Made by a program: the position numbers and the translations under genes
Shown: positions 36,358 to 45,036 of the stretch, piece by piece
How positions within the stretch are numbered: the stretch's first letter is position 1
How the letters are laid out: each line of letters begins with the position of its first letter
From: Gordonia shandongensis DSM 45094
Lineage (GTDB): Bacteria; Actinomycetota; Actinomycetes; Mycobacteriales; Mycobacteriaceae
Reading direction: 5' to 3'
DNA: 64,000 nucleotides
Assembly (NCBI RefSeq): GCF_000423025.1
Contig: NZ_AUHE01000001.1
Span: 372,001 to 436,000, forward strand
Notes under the pieces: model-generated
What the model was told of the DNA's origin: nothing
Databases searched by the model: none
Seen by the model: the letters and a program-made list of their open reading frames with translations, nothing else

Positions 36358-37130
36358 CGACGCCGACGTCGACCGCCCTCAAGTCGATCCGTCCCGGACC
36401 GGTGTTCCTCGGTCTGTGCGTGGCCGTGATCGCCGGCGGCTACCTGTTGGCGTCGTCGGGCAGTGACCGCACTGCGACTGCGATCGGCGGCGCGATCCTG
36501 TTCGTCCTCGGCGGGTGGGTGATCTCGGTGGCGTTGCACGAGTTCGCGCACGCGTTCACCGCGTTCCGGTACGGCGACCGGTCGGTGGAGATCCGCGGAT
36601 ACCTGACGCTCAATCCGCTCAAGTACACCCATCCCGGGTTGTCGATCGGATTGCCGCTGCTGATCGTGGCGCTCGGCGGCATCGGTTTCCCCGGCGGGGC
36701 CGTATATCTGAACACCGCCGCGTTCTCCCGGCGGCAGCGGACGGCGGTGAGCCTGGCCGGTCCGGCGACCAACCTCGTCATCGGCGCGGTGCTGCTGGTG
36801 GTCTTGGCCGTCACCGATCCGGCAGGCGTCGCGAACCTGTACGCGGCCACGGCATTCCTCGCGTTCCTGCAGATCACCGCGACGATCCTCAACCTCATCC
36901 CCGTCCCGGGATTCGACGGCTACAACGCCATCGAGCCGTACCTGTCGTATGAGACGCGGGCGACCGCCGCGAAGATCGCCCCCTACGGGTTCCTCATCGT
37001 CTTCCTGCTGCTGTTCGTCCCGCAGCTCAACGCCCTGTTCTTCGACGCCGTGTACGCCGTCATCGACGCCGCCGGCGTCGCCCCGGGGGCCGTCGGCTAC
37101 GGCCTCGGGCTGTTCACCTTCTGGCGATAG
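36354..37130 (+). CDS. Site-2 protease family membrane metalloprotease
   Basis: A 258-residue intramembrane M50 protease, counterpart of Rv0359. The zinc motif is ISVALHEFAHAFTAF (HExxH), and the second motif NLIPVPGFDGYNAIEP gives the Asp ligand (NxxPxPxxDG). About six membrane helices are present. Such enzymes cut anti-sigma factors or other membrane proteins, but the substrate here is unknown. It is coupled to the preceding gene and convergent with the broken deacetylase gene, overlapping it by 17 bp. Confidence 0.88.
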   Translation: MTTPTSTALKSIRPGPVFLGLCVAVIAGGYLLASSGSDRTATAIGGAILFVLGGWVISVALHEFAHAFTAFRYGDRSVEIRGYLTLNPLKYTHPGLSIGLPLLIVALGGIGFPGGAVYLNTAAFSRRQRTAVSLAGPATNLVIGAVLLVVLAVTDPAGVANLYAATAFLAFLQITATILNLIPVPGFDGYNAIEPYLSYETRATAAKIAPYGFLIVFLLLFVPQLNALFFDAVYAVIDAAGVAPGAVGYGLGLFTFWR

Positions 37131-37724
37131 GACGCTGGAAGTAGTCGTCGAGGGTCAGCATGTTGAGGCGACGCTCGGTGACGATCTCCTGAAGCTCCCC
37201 GAATACGCGGGTGACGGGCGCGTGGTTGGCGTGCCCGATCACGATGCGCTGGGCGCGCAGATAGCGGCGAGCCATCGCCATCAGGTATTTCTCGGTGATC
37301 ACCCCGGAGTCCGACAGCGATCCGTCCCAGAGCACCGGGACGGTGTACCCGAGATCGGCGGCGATGCGGTCGACGGCCGCATCGCGGTATCCGAACGGTG
37401 GGCGAAAGTACGGGGCGGACTCCACGCCGAAGTCGTTGCGCAGGAACCGGCGGGTCCGTTCGAGTTCGTCGGTGACGCCGCGCGCCGTCAACGAGGTGAG
37501 TGCCGGATGGGTCCACGTGTGGTTCGGCCGGGAAGCCGATCGATCGCGCCGTGCGGAGCGGGCGTCTTGTACGCCGGGAGGCGCGGCGTCAGTGCCTTCG
37601 GCGCCGCAGCCGTCGTCGGGTGCGGCGTCGAACCGCCCGACGGCCCGGATTCCTGTGCTCCGCACCCGGTCAGCAACGCTGCCGAACCCGTCGTGATGAG
37701 ACCGAGGAACGTGCGCCTGTCCAC
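37114..37724 (-). pseudogene. Polysaccharide deacetylase lipoprotein, internal deletion and frameshift
   Basis: The start (GTG 37724) encodes a Tat-like lipoprotein signal (DRRTFLGLITTGSAALLTGC) and a linker up to AIDRLPG. Then, near 37530, the frame changes and the protein continues as NHTWTHPALTSL, FRPPFGYRDAAVDRIAADLG and RIVIGHANHAPVTRVFGE, the C-terminal part of a NodB-type deacetylase. The missing part, about 75-80 codons, holds the first catalytic motif (TFDDG). The gene can no longer make an active enzyme. Relatives have an intact version. It lies between the site-2 protease and CDF genes. Confidence 0.85.
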
Positions 37725-37744
37725 CCCCGCCAGAATAGCGCGAT

Positions 37745-38689
37745 CTACCAGGTCAGGCTTTCGCAGCGCCCCTCGCCGCCGGGTCGTTCCACCTGGACTG
37801 TGGCGTGGTCGAGGCCGTGCGCGGAGAAGACCCGCTGGGCGGCGGTGAGAGCGTCGCAGTGATCGCCCGAACTGGTCACGTGCACGCTGGCGACGTCCAT
37901 CCCGGTGGTCACCGACCAGACGTGCAGGTCGTGCACGTCCTGGACTTCCGGCAGCTCTTCGAGTTCGGCGCGCAGCTCCGAGAGGTCGACGTGCTCGGGC
38001 GCCTGCTGGTTGAGGATCTTGAGGGCGTCGAGCGCCAGCCGCACGGCCCGCGGCACCACCCACAGGGCGATGAGGACGGCCACGATCACGTCGGCGTACC
38101 CCCACCCGGTGGTGAGGGCGACGACGCCCGCGACGAGAACACCCACGCTGCCGACGGCGTCGGCCAACACCTCCAGGTAGGCGCCGCGGATCGCGAGCGA
38201 CGAGTCGGAGTCGGCGCGCAGCAGCAGCATCACCACCACGTTGGCCGCCAACCCGAGGAGGGCCACCACGATCATCGGACCGCCCGGCACCTCCGGGTCG
38301 TCGCCGAGCCGCCGGATCGCCTCGATGAGAACGAAGGCGCCGACCCCCAACAGCAGCACGGCGTTGAGGACGGCGGTGAACACCTCGGCGCGGTACCACC
38401 CGAAACTGCGGCCGTCGGTGACCCGGCCGTGCCGCGCCAACAGCAGCGCCGTCATCCCCATCGAGAGCGCCACCAGGTCGGTGAGCATGTGACCGGCGTC
38501 GGCCACCAGGGCCAGCGACCCGAAGAGCAGGCCCGCAGTCAGCTCGACGACGAAGAACGTGCCGATGAGCCCGAGCGAGACGGCCAGGGGCCAGAGGCGA
38601 CGGCGCGCGCCGTCGGGGCGGGCCAGATCGGCCGCGGTGGGCCCGTGGCTGTGCCCGGCATGCCCGTCGTGGTCGTGAGTGGTACCCAT
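37745..38689 (-). CDS. CDF family metal cation exporter
   Basis: A 314-residue cation diffusion facilitator that exports Zn, Co, Ni or similar in exchange for protons. The His-rich N terminus (HDHDGHAGHSHG) is followed by six helices with the metal-site motifs SLALVADAGHMLTDL (HxxxD) and YLEVLADAVGSVGVL (DxxxD-like, no His), and a C-terminal cytoplasmic domain (EVQDVHDLHVWSVTTG). The start MGTTHDHD at 38689 is chosen; upstream frames run into the operator. A 20-bp palindrome directly upstream points to an ArsR/SmtB-type metal sensor. Confidence 0.9.
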   Translation of the reverse strand: MGTTHDHDGHAGHSHGPTAADLARPDGARRRLWPLAVSLGLIGTFFVVELTAGLLFGSLALVADAGHMLTDLVALSMGMTALLLARHGRVTDGRSFGWYRAEVFTAVLNAVLLLGVGAFVLIEAIRRLGDDPEVPGGPMIVVALLGLAANVVVMLLLRADSDSSLAIRGAYLEVLADAVGSVGVLVAGVVALTTGWGYADVIVAVLIALWVVPRAVRLALDALKILNQQAPEHVDLSELRAELEELPEVQDVHDLHVWSVTTGMDVASVHVTSSGDHCDALTAAQRVFSAHGLDHATVQVERPGGEGRCESLTW

Positions 38690-38698
38690 GACCTCAAT

Positions 38699-38718
38699 AT
38701 ATGCGACTGTTCGCATAT
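38699..38718 (-). promoter_or_regulatory. ArsR/SmtB-type operator of the metal exporter gene
   Basis: ATATGCGA-CTGT-TCGCATAT is a perfect 8-bp inverted repeat, 9 bp upstream of the exporter start. The ATATG...CATAT pattern is that of SmtB/ArsR-family operators in actinobacteria (the KmtR/NmtR class). No ArsR gene is in the window. Confidence 0.65.
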
Positions 38719-38751
38719 GTCAATACGGGTGCTCCCCGAGCGACGCGCCCG

Positions 38752-39879
38752 TCACCGATTGAGGTGCAACTGCGCGATCGCCGACGACCGCTTGAGGCCG
38801 GCGACCATCAACTGATCCACCAGCAGCGACCGCAGCTCCACCAGCAGTGCGGCCTCCGAGATGTCGTCCACATCGTCGGCCAGGGACGTCCGCGCCTTAC
38901 GGACCACCGACCGCACCCGGCGCGCGGCGTCCGCCTGATCGGGTTCGCGGCCCGGCGCCGCGAGCATCATGCGCCGCAACAGCTCGAACGACTCCCCGAT
39001 ATCCCGAACCAATTCGATGATCGGCTGCTCCACCGCCACCCCGCGCTGCGTGAGCCCGAGGGCACGGCGCGTGATGATCCGGAAATTGCGCATCGCATTG
39101 TCGATCGGCTCCGCCGTCGCCGCAATGGTGCGCAGCCGGTCGCGCGACGCCCAATACAGCGGCGACAACGTGCCGACTTCACGACCGGCCAACACATCGT
39201 TGTGCATCGTGTCGATCGCCGGCTGCGTCCCGCGCCCCTTGTCGAGCACCCGCGCCACCGCGTCCTCGTCACGAGCGTCGAGCGCCTCCGCGAGATCAGC
39301 CGACAGATCACGCAACGTCTGCAACACGCCCGCCGCATCGCGCCGCGCACGGCGCGCCGGATTCACCGGCACCAACGCGCCCACCGCCAAACCGATGAGA
39401 CCACCGATCAACGCGTCGACCGCACGCATCGGGCCCGCCGCATTCCCCGGCGGCAACAACGTGGCCACCAGGACCGCCGACGACGCCGCCTGCGTCGGAA
39501 TCATCGGCCCCTTGTCGGCGAACACCGCCACCGCCATCGTGACCGCGACGACGATGCTGATCTGCCAGGCGCCCGACCCGATGCGGGCGATCACCAGGTC
39601 GCCGACGAGGATCCCCAGCGACACCCCGGCGATCAACTCCACCGACCGCCGCCAGCGCCGCGCCAACGACAAACCGAGCGACGCGACCGCCGCGATCGGC
39701 GCGAAGAACGGCCGCGGATGATCGAGAAGGTCGAACGCGACGAACCACGCCAACCCCGCAGCGATCGCACACTGCGCGATCGGCACCAGCGACAACCGCA
39801 GCCGACGGACACGCACCCGCACCGGCGGCGGCAGATCCGCGACGATCCGAGAGGCACGCTCCCGGATCGTCGCGTTCAC
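38752..39879 (-). CDS. FUSC-type aromatic acid exporter family protein
   Basis: A 375-residue membrane protein of the FUSC/ArAE group. The N-terminal half has about five helices (CAIAAGLAWFVAFDLL, PFFAPIAAVASLGLSLA, VELIAGVSLGILVGDLVIA, ISIVVAVTMAVAVF, DALIGGLIGLAVGALVPVNP), with the family signature FFAPIAAV. The C-terminal half is helical and cytoplasmic. Such proteins export aromatic or other small acids, but the substrate is not known. The GTG at 39879 begins the conserved part. It is downstream of the DUF3151 gene, with an 11-bp gap. Confidence 0.8.
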   Translation of the reverse strand: MNATIRERASRIVADLPPPVRVRVRRLRLSLVPIAQCAIAAGLAWFVAFDLLDHPRPFFAPIAAVASLGLSLARRWRRSVELIAGVSLGILVGDLVIARIGSGAWQISIVVAVTMAVAVFADKGPMIPTQAASSAVLVATLLPPGNAAGPMRAVDALIGGLIGLAVGALVPVNPARRARRDAAGVLQTLRDLSADLAEALDARDEDAVARVLDKGRGTQPAIDTMHNDVLAGREVGTLSPLYWASRDRLRTIAATAEPIDNAMRNFRIITRRALGLTQRGVAVEQPIIELVRDIGESFELLRRMMLAAPGREPDQADAARRVRSVVRKARTSLADDVDDISEAALLVELRSLLVDQLMVAGLKRSSAIAQLHLNR

Positions 39880-39890
39880 AGACCCTCGAT

Positions 39891-40334
39891 TCAGTCGAGA
39901 CCCAGTTCGCGGATCGCGACCGGGTCGCTGTCGTTGAGCAGGTCGAGGCACCGAAGGTACTCGTCCTCCTCACCGACCGCCTTCGCGGCACGCGCCAACG
40001 AACCCACGCACCGCAGGAAACCGCGGTTCTCCTCATGGCTCCACGGCACCGGGCCGAAACCCTTCCACCCGTTACGCCGCAACTGGTCGAGGCCACGGTG
40101 GTAACCGGTCCGCGCATAGGCGTACGCCGCCACCACCCGCGCCAGGTCGGGTTCGGCGCCGTCGAGCGCCCCGTCGAGCGACGCCTCGGCGAGATGCGCC
40201 CACGCGATCGACGCCGACGGGTGGGCCGCCGCAACGGCCGACGGTTCGACGCCGTTCAACAGATCCGACTCGGCGTCGTCGTCACCGGGCAGCAGTGTGG
40301 GCGGGGGTCCGAGCAAGTCTCCGAATGAAGTCAC
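39891..40334 (-). CDS. DUF3151 protein
   Basis: A 147-residue protein, counterpart of Rv0360c. The family is well conserved: TSFGDLLGPPPTLLPGDDDA at the start, HPSASIAWAHLAEASL, AYAYARTGYHRGLDQLRRNG, WKGFGPVPWSHEENRGFLRC and DEYLRCLDLLNDSDP. The helix-rich pattern resembles TPR-like repeats. The function is unknown. The GTG at 40334 is preferred to the TTG at 40346 because it matches the family start. It is divergent from the Rv0361-like gene across 118 bp. Confidence 0.88.
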   Translation of the reverse strand: MTSFGDLLGPPPTLLPGDDDAESDLLNGVEPSAVAAAHPSASIAWAHLAEASLDGALDGAEPDLARVVAAYAYARTGYHRGLDQLRRNGWKGFGPVPWSHEENRGFLRCVGSLARAAKAVGEEDEYLRCLDLLNDSDPVAIRELGLD

Positions 40335-40452
40335 GACCTCATTCAATCACTCGAAGGCCGTCCTCCGACGAGGCTCGGCGCCCGACAGTCCTATATCCTG
40401 ACGCTGCGCGTGTCTTCACGCACCAGTCCCGCGAGCATTGGAACTTGAGTAG

Positions 40453-41688
40453 ATGTCTGATTCTGACAAGGACACTTCGTCAGCCGTCGACAAGGCCGTC
40501 GACGCCTTCCGCGCACGGCGCGAGCAGGGCAAGTCCGATTCCGGCGCTGCCGACGCGACGTCGACCGAGAGCGCCGACACGTCGGCGGAGCAGTCCGACG
40601 AGTCGTCCACCGACAAGCCGACTCCGGTCACCAAGCTCGAGAAGAGCCAGACCCCCGAACCGCAGGGCGGCTCGTCGGAGAGCCCGACCCGCGCGTTCGC
40701 GGTGCCGACCGAGGTCGCCGCCGCCGCGGCTGCCGCCTCGGGCGAGAAGTCAGCCGACAAGACCGACGCCCCCGGCGACACCACCGGCAACGACGCCACC
40801 GACAGCGACACCGCCGACAGCGACGCCGGGACCGCCGACCTGGTGGAGGAGAACGTCGTGGGCGACCCCGTCCGGGGTCAGGCCGCCGCCGCGCCGAACG
40901 CCGAGTCGGACGCCGCGCAGAAGGCCGACCTCGTGGAGGAGTCCGTCACGACGGCCGACGACCCGTCGTCCGCCCCCACCGAGCAGATCTCCGCCCAGGA
41001 GGTCGCCGCCGCCGCGGGCGCAGCGAACACCGAACAGCCGGCCCCGGAACCGACCACCTCAGAACCGCCCGCCTCGGAACCGCCCGCCTCGGAGCCGCCC
41101 GCTTCGGAGGCCCCCACCACCAAGATGACGGTGCCGCCCCAGGCCCAGCAGGCCCAGCAGGCGGCACCCCAGCAGGCCCCGCCCCAGCAGCCGCCCGCCG
41201 CCCCCGCGCCGCAGGACAAGCCGGCACCCGCGGTCGTCGCCGGCGACGACGGCGGCACGAGCGGCTCCAAACGCGGCAAGCTGATCGCCCTGCTCATCGC
41301 CGCCGTCGTGGTGATCGCGGCCGTCGCGGTCGCCCTGTGGTTCCTGCTCATCGGCAACGCGCCGGAAGACAAGGTCGCCGACGCCGCGAAGGACTACCAG
41401 AAGGCGATGAACGACGGCGACCTGCAGACGCTGCGCGACATCACCTGCGGTGAGAAGAACGAGTACTACGCCAACCTCTCGCAGGAGGACTTCGACCGCG
41501 CCTACGAGGCCCAGAAGTCGACCAACCAGCTGATGACGTTCGACGACGTCAAGGCCGTGAGCATCGACGGCGACGTCGCCCACGTGGGCGTGGACATCTA
41601 CCACAGCGGTCAGCCCGAGGAGACCGTCCCCGCACAGATCACCCTGCACAAGTCGGGTGACGAGTGGAAGGTCTGCGAGAAGCCCTGA
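40453..41688 (+). CDS. Rv0361 family membrane protein
   Basis: A 411-residue protein with a long disordered acidic Ala/Ser/Pro/Gln-rich cytoplasmic region (residues 1-275, including PPASE repeats encoded near 41060-41110). One membrane helix follows (KLIALLIAAVVVIAAVAVALWFLLI) and then an extracytoplasmic NTF2/DUF4878-like domain (YQKAMNDGDLQTLRDITCGE to EWKVCEKP) with a Cys pair. The C-terminal domain is like that of the protein at 24744. The role is unknown. A strong terminator separates it from convergent fba. Confidence 0.85.
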   Translation: MSDSDKDTSSAVDKAVDAFRARREQGKSDSGAADATSTESADTSAEQSDESSTDKPTPVTKLEKSQTPEPQGGSSESPTRAFAVPTEVAAAAAAASGEKSADKTDAPGDTTGNDATDSDTADSDAGTADLVEENVVGDPVRGQAAAAPNAESDAAQKADLVEESVTTADDPSSAPTEQISAQEVAAAAGAANTEQPAPEPTTSEPPASEPPASEPPASEAPTTKMTVPPQAQQAQQAAPQQAPPQQPPAAPAPQDKPAPAVVAGDDGGTSGSKRGKLIALLIAAVVVIAAVAVALWFLLIGNAPEDKVADAAKDYQKAMNDGDLQTLRDITCGEKNEYYANLSQEDFDRAYEAQKSTNQLMTFDDVKAVSIDGDVAHVGVDIYHSGQPEETVPAQITLHKSGDEWKVCEKP

Positions 41689-41727
41689 CGGACTCCCGCC
41701 GCCGGGCGGACACCACCGGCACCGACG

Positions 41728-41759
41728 CGAAGGGCCGCCCCGATCGGGGCGGCCCTTCG
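41728..41759. terminator. Strong bidirectional terminator between the Rv0361-like gene and fba
   Basis: A perfect 16-bp inverted repeat without loop (41728-41743 with 41744-41759, beginning CGAAGGGCCGCCCCGA) lies between the two convergent genes. Confidence 0.85.
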
Positions 41760-41791
41760 TCATCGATCCCGCGGCGCGGGCGGCACGTCGA

Positions 41792-42826
41792 TCAGGCGCT
41801 GATCGACTTGCCCTCCGAACCGAGGTCGTGGCAAGCCTCCACGACGCGCTCGGCCATCGCGCTCTCGGCCTTCTTCAGGTAGCTGCGGGGGTCGTAGACC
41901 TTCTTGTTGCCGACGTCGCCGTCGATCTTCAGCACACCGTCGTAGTTGCTGAACATGTGCGACGCCACCGGGCGGGTGAACGCGTACTGGGTGTCGGTGT
42001 CGACGTTCATCTTGATGACGCCGTAGCTCACGGCCTCCTCGATCTCACTGCGCGCCGACCCCGACCCGCCGTGGAACACGAAGTCGAACGGCTGCTCGCC
42101 CGCCGCGAGGCCGAGCTTGGCGACCGCGGCGTCCTGCCCCTGCTTGAGGATCTCGGGCCGCAGCTTCACGTTGCCCGGCTTGTAGACGCCGTGCACGTTG
42201 CCGAACGTCGCGGCCAGCAGGTAGCGGCCGTTCTCGCCGGTGCCGAGCGCCTCGACGGTCTTCTCGAAGTCGTCGATCGAGGTGTAGAGCTTCTCGTTGA
42301 TCGCGTTCTCCACACCGTCCTCCTCGCCGCCGACCACGCCGATCTCGACCTCGAGGATGATGTTCGCCTCACGGGTCGCGGCGAGCAGTTCCTTGGCGAT
42401 CTCGAGGTTCTCGTCGATCGGGATGGCCGAACCGTCCCACATGTGCGACTGGAACAGCGGGTTGCCGCCGTTCGCGACGCGTTCGCGCGAGATCTCGATG
42501 AGGGGGCGGACGAAGCCGTCGAGCTTGTCCTTCGGGCAGTGGTCGGTGTGCAGCGCGATGGTGACGCCGTACTTCTCGGCGACGACGTGCGCGAACTCGG
42601 CGAGCGCCACAGCGCCGGTCACCATGTCCTTGACGCCCAGGCCGGAACCGAATTCGGCACCGCCGGTGGAGAACTGGATGATGCCGTCACTTCCGGCGTC
42701 CGCGAATCCCTTGATGGCCGCATTGACGGTCTCCGACGACGTGCAGTTGATGGCCGGGAACGCGTAGCCGCCCTCCTTGGCCTTCGTCAGCATCTCGGCG
42801 TACTTCTCAGGGGTTGCGATTGGCAT
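41792..42826 (-). CDS. fba: Fructose-bisphosphate aldolase, class II
   Basis: Glycolysis/gluconeogenesis: cleaves fructose 1,6-bisphosphate. The 344-residue zinc enzyme shows IALHTDHCPKDKLDG (catalytic Asp and zinc His), LEVEIGVVGGEEDGVENA, TFGNVHGVYKPGNV (zinc His) and DFVFHGGSGSARSEIEEA. It starts MPIATPEKYAEML after AAGGACG. It matches Rv0363c in position and sequence. Confidence 0.96.
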   Translation of the reverse strand: MPIATPEKYAEMLTKAKEGGYAFPAINCTSSETVNAAIKGFADAGSDGIIQFSTGGAEFGSGLGVKDMVTGAVALAEFAHVVAEKYGVTIALHTDHCPKDKLDGFVRPLIEISRERVANGGNPLFQSHMWDGSAIPIDENLEIAKELLAATREANIILEVEIGVVGGEEDGVENAINEKLYTSIDDFEKTVEALGTGENGRYLLAATFGNVHGVYKPGNVKLRPEILKQGQDAAVAKLGLAAGEQPFDFVFHGGSGSARSEIEEAVSYGVIKMNVDTDTQYAFTRPVASHMFSNYDGVLKIDGDVGNKKVYDPRSYLKKAESAMAERVVEACHDLGSEGKSISA

Positions 42827-42959
42827 TCTCACGTCCTTGATCCGGTGGAGGTCGTCCACACTCGAAACGGGGTTCCCCCACAGTTTGCCAGGTCTCCCCC
42901 GACGCGGGGCCGGTCCCCTGCGAACAGGGTCGTTAAGGAGAATCGCAGGTTCCACCCGG

Positions 42960-42965
42960 TAGCAT
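42960..42965 (+). promoter_or_regulatory. Leaderless -10 element of the DedA gene
   Basis: TAGCAT ends 8 nt before the GTG at 42974, with no ribosome-binding site. Confidence 0.45.
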
Positions 42966-42973
42966 GTGGGCCT

Positions 42974-43699
42974 GTGATCGATTCTCTCCTGGCCGAGACC
43001 ACCAGTGACGTCGCCGGCCTCATGCCCGGCTTCATGGATCCGTTCAACCTCATCGGGTACTTCGGACCGTTCGCACTGATCGGTCTGCTCGCCGTGGTCC
43101 TCATCGAGTCGGGTGTCCTGTTTCCGATCCTGCCGGGCGACTCCCTGCTGTTCGTCGCCGGTCTGATCGCCGCGGGCAGCCAGACGGGCGAGCACGCGCA
43201 GAAGGTCTCCGACGCGAACTTCAACCTGTGGATCCTCATGGTGTCGATCCCCATCGCGGCGATCATCGGCGGCCAGATCGGCTACCTGATCGGCCGCTAC
43301 GCCGGGACGTCGATGTTCACGCCCGACGCCCGCTTCCTCAAACAGCGGTACATCGACGAGGCGCACGACTTCTTCGAGAAGCACGGCCCCATCACGATCT
43401 TCCTGGCGCGGTTCGTCCCGATCGTGCGGACCCTCGCCCCGATCACCGCCGGCGCCGCCCGCATGCGGTACTCGGTGTTCGTGATCTACAACGTGGTCGG
43501 CGCCATCGTCTGGGGTGCGGGCATCGTGCTGCTCGGGTTCTTCCTCGGCCAGTTCGAGATCGTGCAGAAGCTCATCGAGCCGATCTTCATCGCCATCGTG
43601 CTCGTCTCGGTGCTGCCGATGGTCTTCGAGTGGCTGCGTCGCCGCCGCAACGCGAAGAACGCGCCGGCGGACGCCGAGCCCGTCGCCGACGCCGAGTGA
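42974..43699 (+). CDS. DedA family membrane protein
   Basis: A 241-residue integral membrane protein, counterpart of Rv0364. DedA proteins act in envelope maintenance, probably as lipid scramblases or transporters. Signature segments are VVLIESGVLFPILPGDSLLF, the FxxRxxPxxR motif in FLARFVPIVRTLAPITAGAA, and YNVVGAIVWGAGIVLLGFFLG. The GTG at 42974 fits the family N terminus. It is divergent from fba. Confidence 0.9.
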   Translation: MIDSLLAETTSDVAGLMPGFMDPFNLIGYFGPFALIGLLAVVLIESGVLFPILPGDSLLFVAGLIAAGSQTGEHAQKVSDANFNLWILMVSIPIAAIIGGQIGYLIGRYAGTSMFTPDARFLKQRYIDEAHDFFEKHGPITIFLARFVPIVRTLAPITAGAARMRYSVFVIYNVVGAIVWGAGIVLLGFFLGQFEIVQKLIEPIFIAIVLVSVLPMVFEWLRRRRNAKNAPADAEPVADAE

Positions 43700-43721
43700 C
43701 GCCGGGTCGGCGACGCCGACC

Positions 43722-44426
43722 TCACCAGGCGGTCGACGGATCGGCGTGCTGCGCCACCCAGGCGTGCATGACGATGCCCGCCGCGACACCCGCGTTGATG
43801 CTGCGGGTCGACCCGTACTGGGCGATGCACACCGTGAGGTCGGCCGCCGTCTGAGTGTCCGCGCTCACCCCCGGCCCCTCCTGCCCGAAGACGAGCACGC
43901 AGCGGCGCGGGAGCGCGATCCGCTCCACCGGCACGGCGCCGGGCGTGTTGTCGACAGCCACCACGGCCAGGCCCTCGTCGCGCGCCCACCTCGTGAGGTC
44001 CGCGACGTCCGGGTGATGCCGGAGATGCTGGTAACGGTCGGTGACCATCGCGCCGCGCCGATTCCACCGCCGACGGCCCACGATGTGGACCTCCGCGGCC
44101 AGGAAGGCGTTCGCCGTGCGGACCACCGTGCCGATGTTCGCGTCGTGCGCCCAGTTCTCGATGGCGACGTGGAACGCGTGGCGACGGGTGTCGAGATCGG
44201 CGACGATCGCCTCCCGACGCCAATAGCGGTAGGCGTCCACCACGTTGCGGCGGTCGCCCTCGGCCAGCAGTTCGGGATCGTAGCGGGGGTCGTCCGGCAG
44301 CGGGGTGCCGTGCTCGTCGAGCCACGGTCCGACGCCCACCGCGGGGCCGACGCCCGTCGTCCACTCGGTGGGACCCGCCGCGTCCCCGCCTCCCGCCTCG
44401 GGCTCCGGGATGTGCGGCTCAGGCAA
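43722..44426 (-). CDS. SpoU/TrmH-type RNA 2'-O-methyltransferase
   Basis: A 234-residue SPOUT methyltransferase, counterpart of Rv0380c, acting on tRNA or rRNA. The three family motifs are IENWAHDANIGTVVRTANAF (motif 1, N and R), CVLVFGQEGPGVS (motif 2) and GSTRSINAGVAAGIVMHAW (motif 3, Asn), which together form the knotted SAM site. The start is uncertain: TTG at 44426 overlaps pyrE by 8 bp, and GTGs within the first 35 residues would remove only a variable Pro/Gly-rich stretch. Confidence 0.88.
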   Translation of the reverse strand: MPEPHIPEPEAGGGDAAGPTEWTTGVGPAVGVGPWLDEHGTPLPDDPRYDPELLAEGDRRNVVDAYRYWRREAIVADLDTRRHAFHVAIENWAHDANIGTVVRTANAFLAAEVHIVGRRRWNRRGAMVTDRYQHLRHHPDVADLTRWARDEGLAVVAVDNTPGAVPVERIALPRRCVLVFGQEGPGVSADTQTAADLTVCIAQYGSTRSINAGVAAGIVMHAWVAQHADPSTAW

Positions 44427-44973
44427 GGCCGAGGTCGGCCAGGCCCAGCAGACTGCGGTACGGCACCCCGAGCGCGGTGATCACGTCGTCGGCGCCGGTG
44501 GCCCGGTCGACGACCGTCGCCACGCCCACCACCTCGGCGCCGGCCTCCCGGGCCGCCTGAACGGCCTGCGACGGCGACGCACCGGTGGTCGAGGTGTCCT
44601 CCACCACGAGGACGCGCCGACCGGCGATGTCCGGCCCCTCGATGCGCCGCTGCATCCCGTGGGTCTTGGCGGCCTTCCGCACCACGAAGGTGTCGATCGC
44701 ACGGCCGGGCGCGTGCATGATCGACGTCGCGACGGGGTCGGCGCCGAGCGTCAGACCGCCGACCGACGTGTAATCCCAGTCGGCCGTCAGCTCACGCATG
44801 AGCGCGCCGATGAGCCGCGACGCCTCCGCGTGCAGTGTGGCGCGGCGCAGGTCGACGTAGTAGTCGGCGACGGCGCCCGAGGAGAGGGTCACCCGGCCGT
44901 GCACCACGGCGAGGTCGGCGACCAGCTCGGCGAGACGGGTCCGGTCGGCGGAGTTGACGGTGGATGCGGACAT
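44419..44973 (-). CDS. pyrE: Orotate phosphoribosyltransferase
   Basis: Pyrimidine synthesis: converts orotate and PRPP to OMP. The 184-residue protein has SSGAVADYYVDLRRATL, GGLTLGADPVATSIMH, FVVRKAAKTHGMQRRIEG (flexible loop with Lys/His) and the PRPP motif VLVVEDTSTTGASPSQAV. It matches Rv0382c in position. Its end overlaps the methyltransferase start. Confidence 0.95.
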   Translation of the reverse strand: MSASTVNSADRTRLAELVADLAVVHGRVTLSSGAVADYYVDLRRATLHAEASRLIGALMRELTADWDYTSVGGLTLGADPVATSIMHAPGRAIDTFVVRKAAKTHGMQRRIEGPDIAGRRVLVVEDTSTTGASPSQAVQAAREAGAEVVGVATVVDRATGADDVITALGVPYRSLLGLADLGLA

Positions 44974-44986
44974 GCGTCACCAGCTT

Positions 44987-45036
44987 CTGTGATCTCGGGG
45001 CAGGGATCTCGGGTGTCAGGGATCTCGGGTGTCAGC
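44987..45036. repeat. Tandem repeat near the stop of the 45032 gene
   Basis: GGATCTCGGGTGTCAG is present twice in a row, with a degenerate copy before it (GATCTCGGGGCAG). The last copy runs into the stop codon of the gene at 45032. Confidence 0.7.

Noticed and set aside
37114-37724. Programmed frameshift in the deacetylase gene
   Set aside because: The region between the two frames is missing, including the first catalytic motif, so a shift alone would not restore the enzyme.
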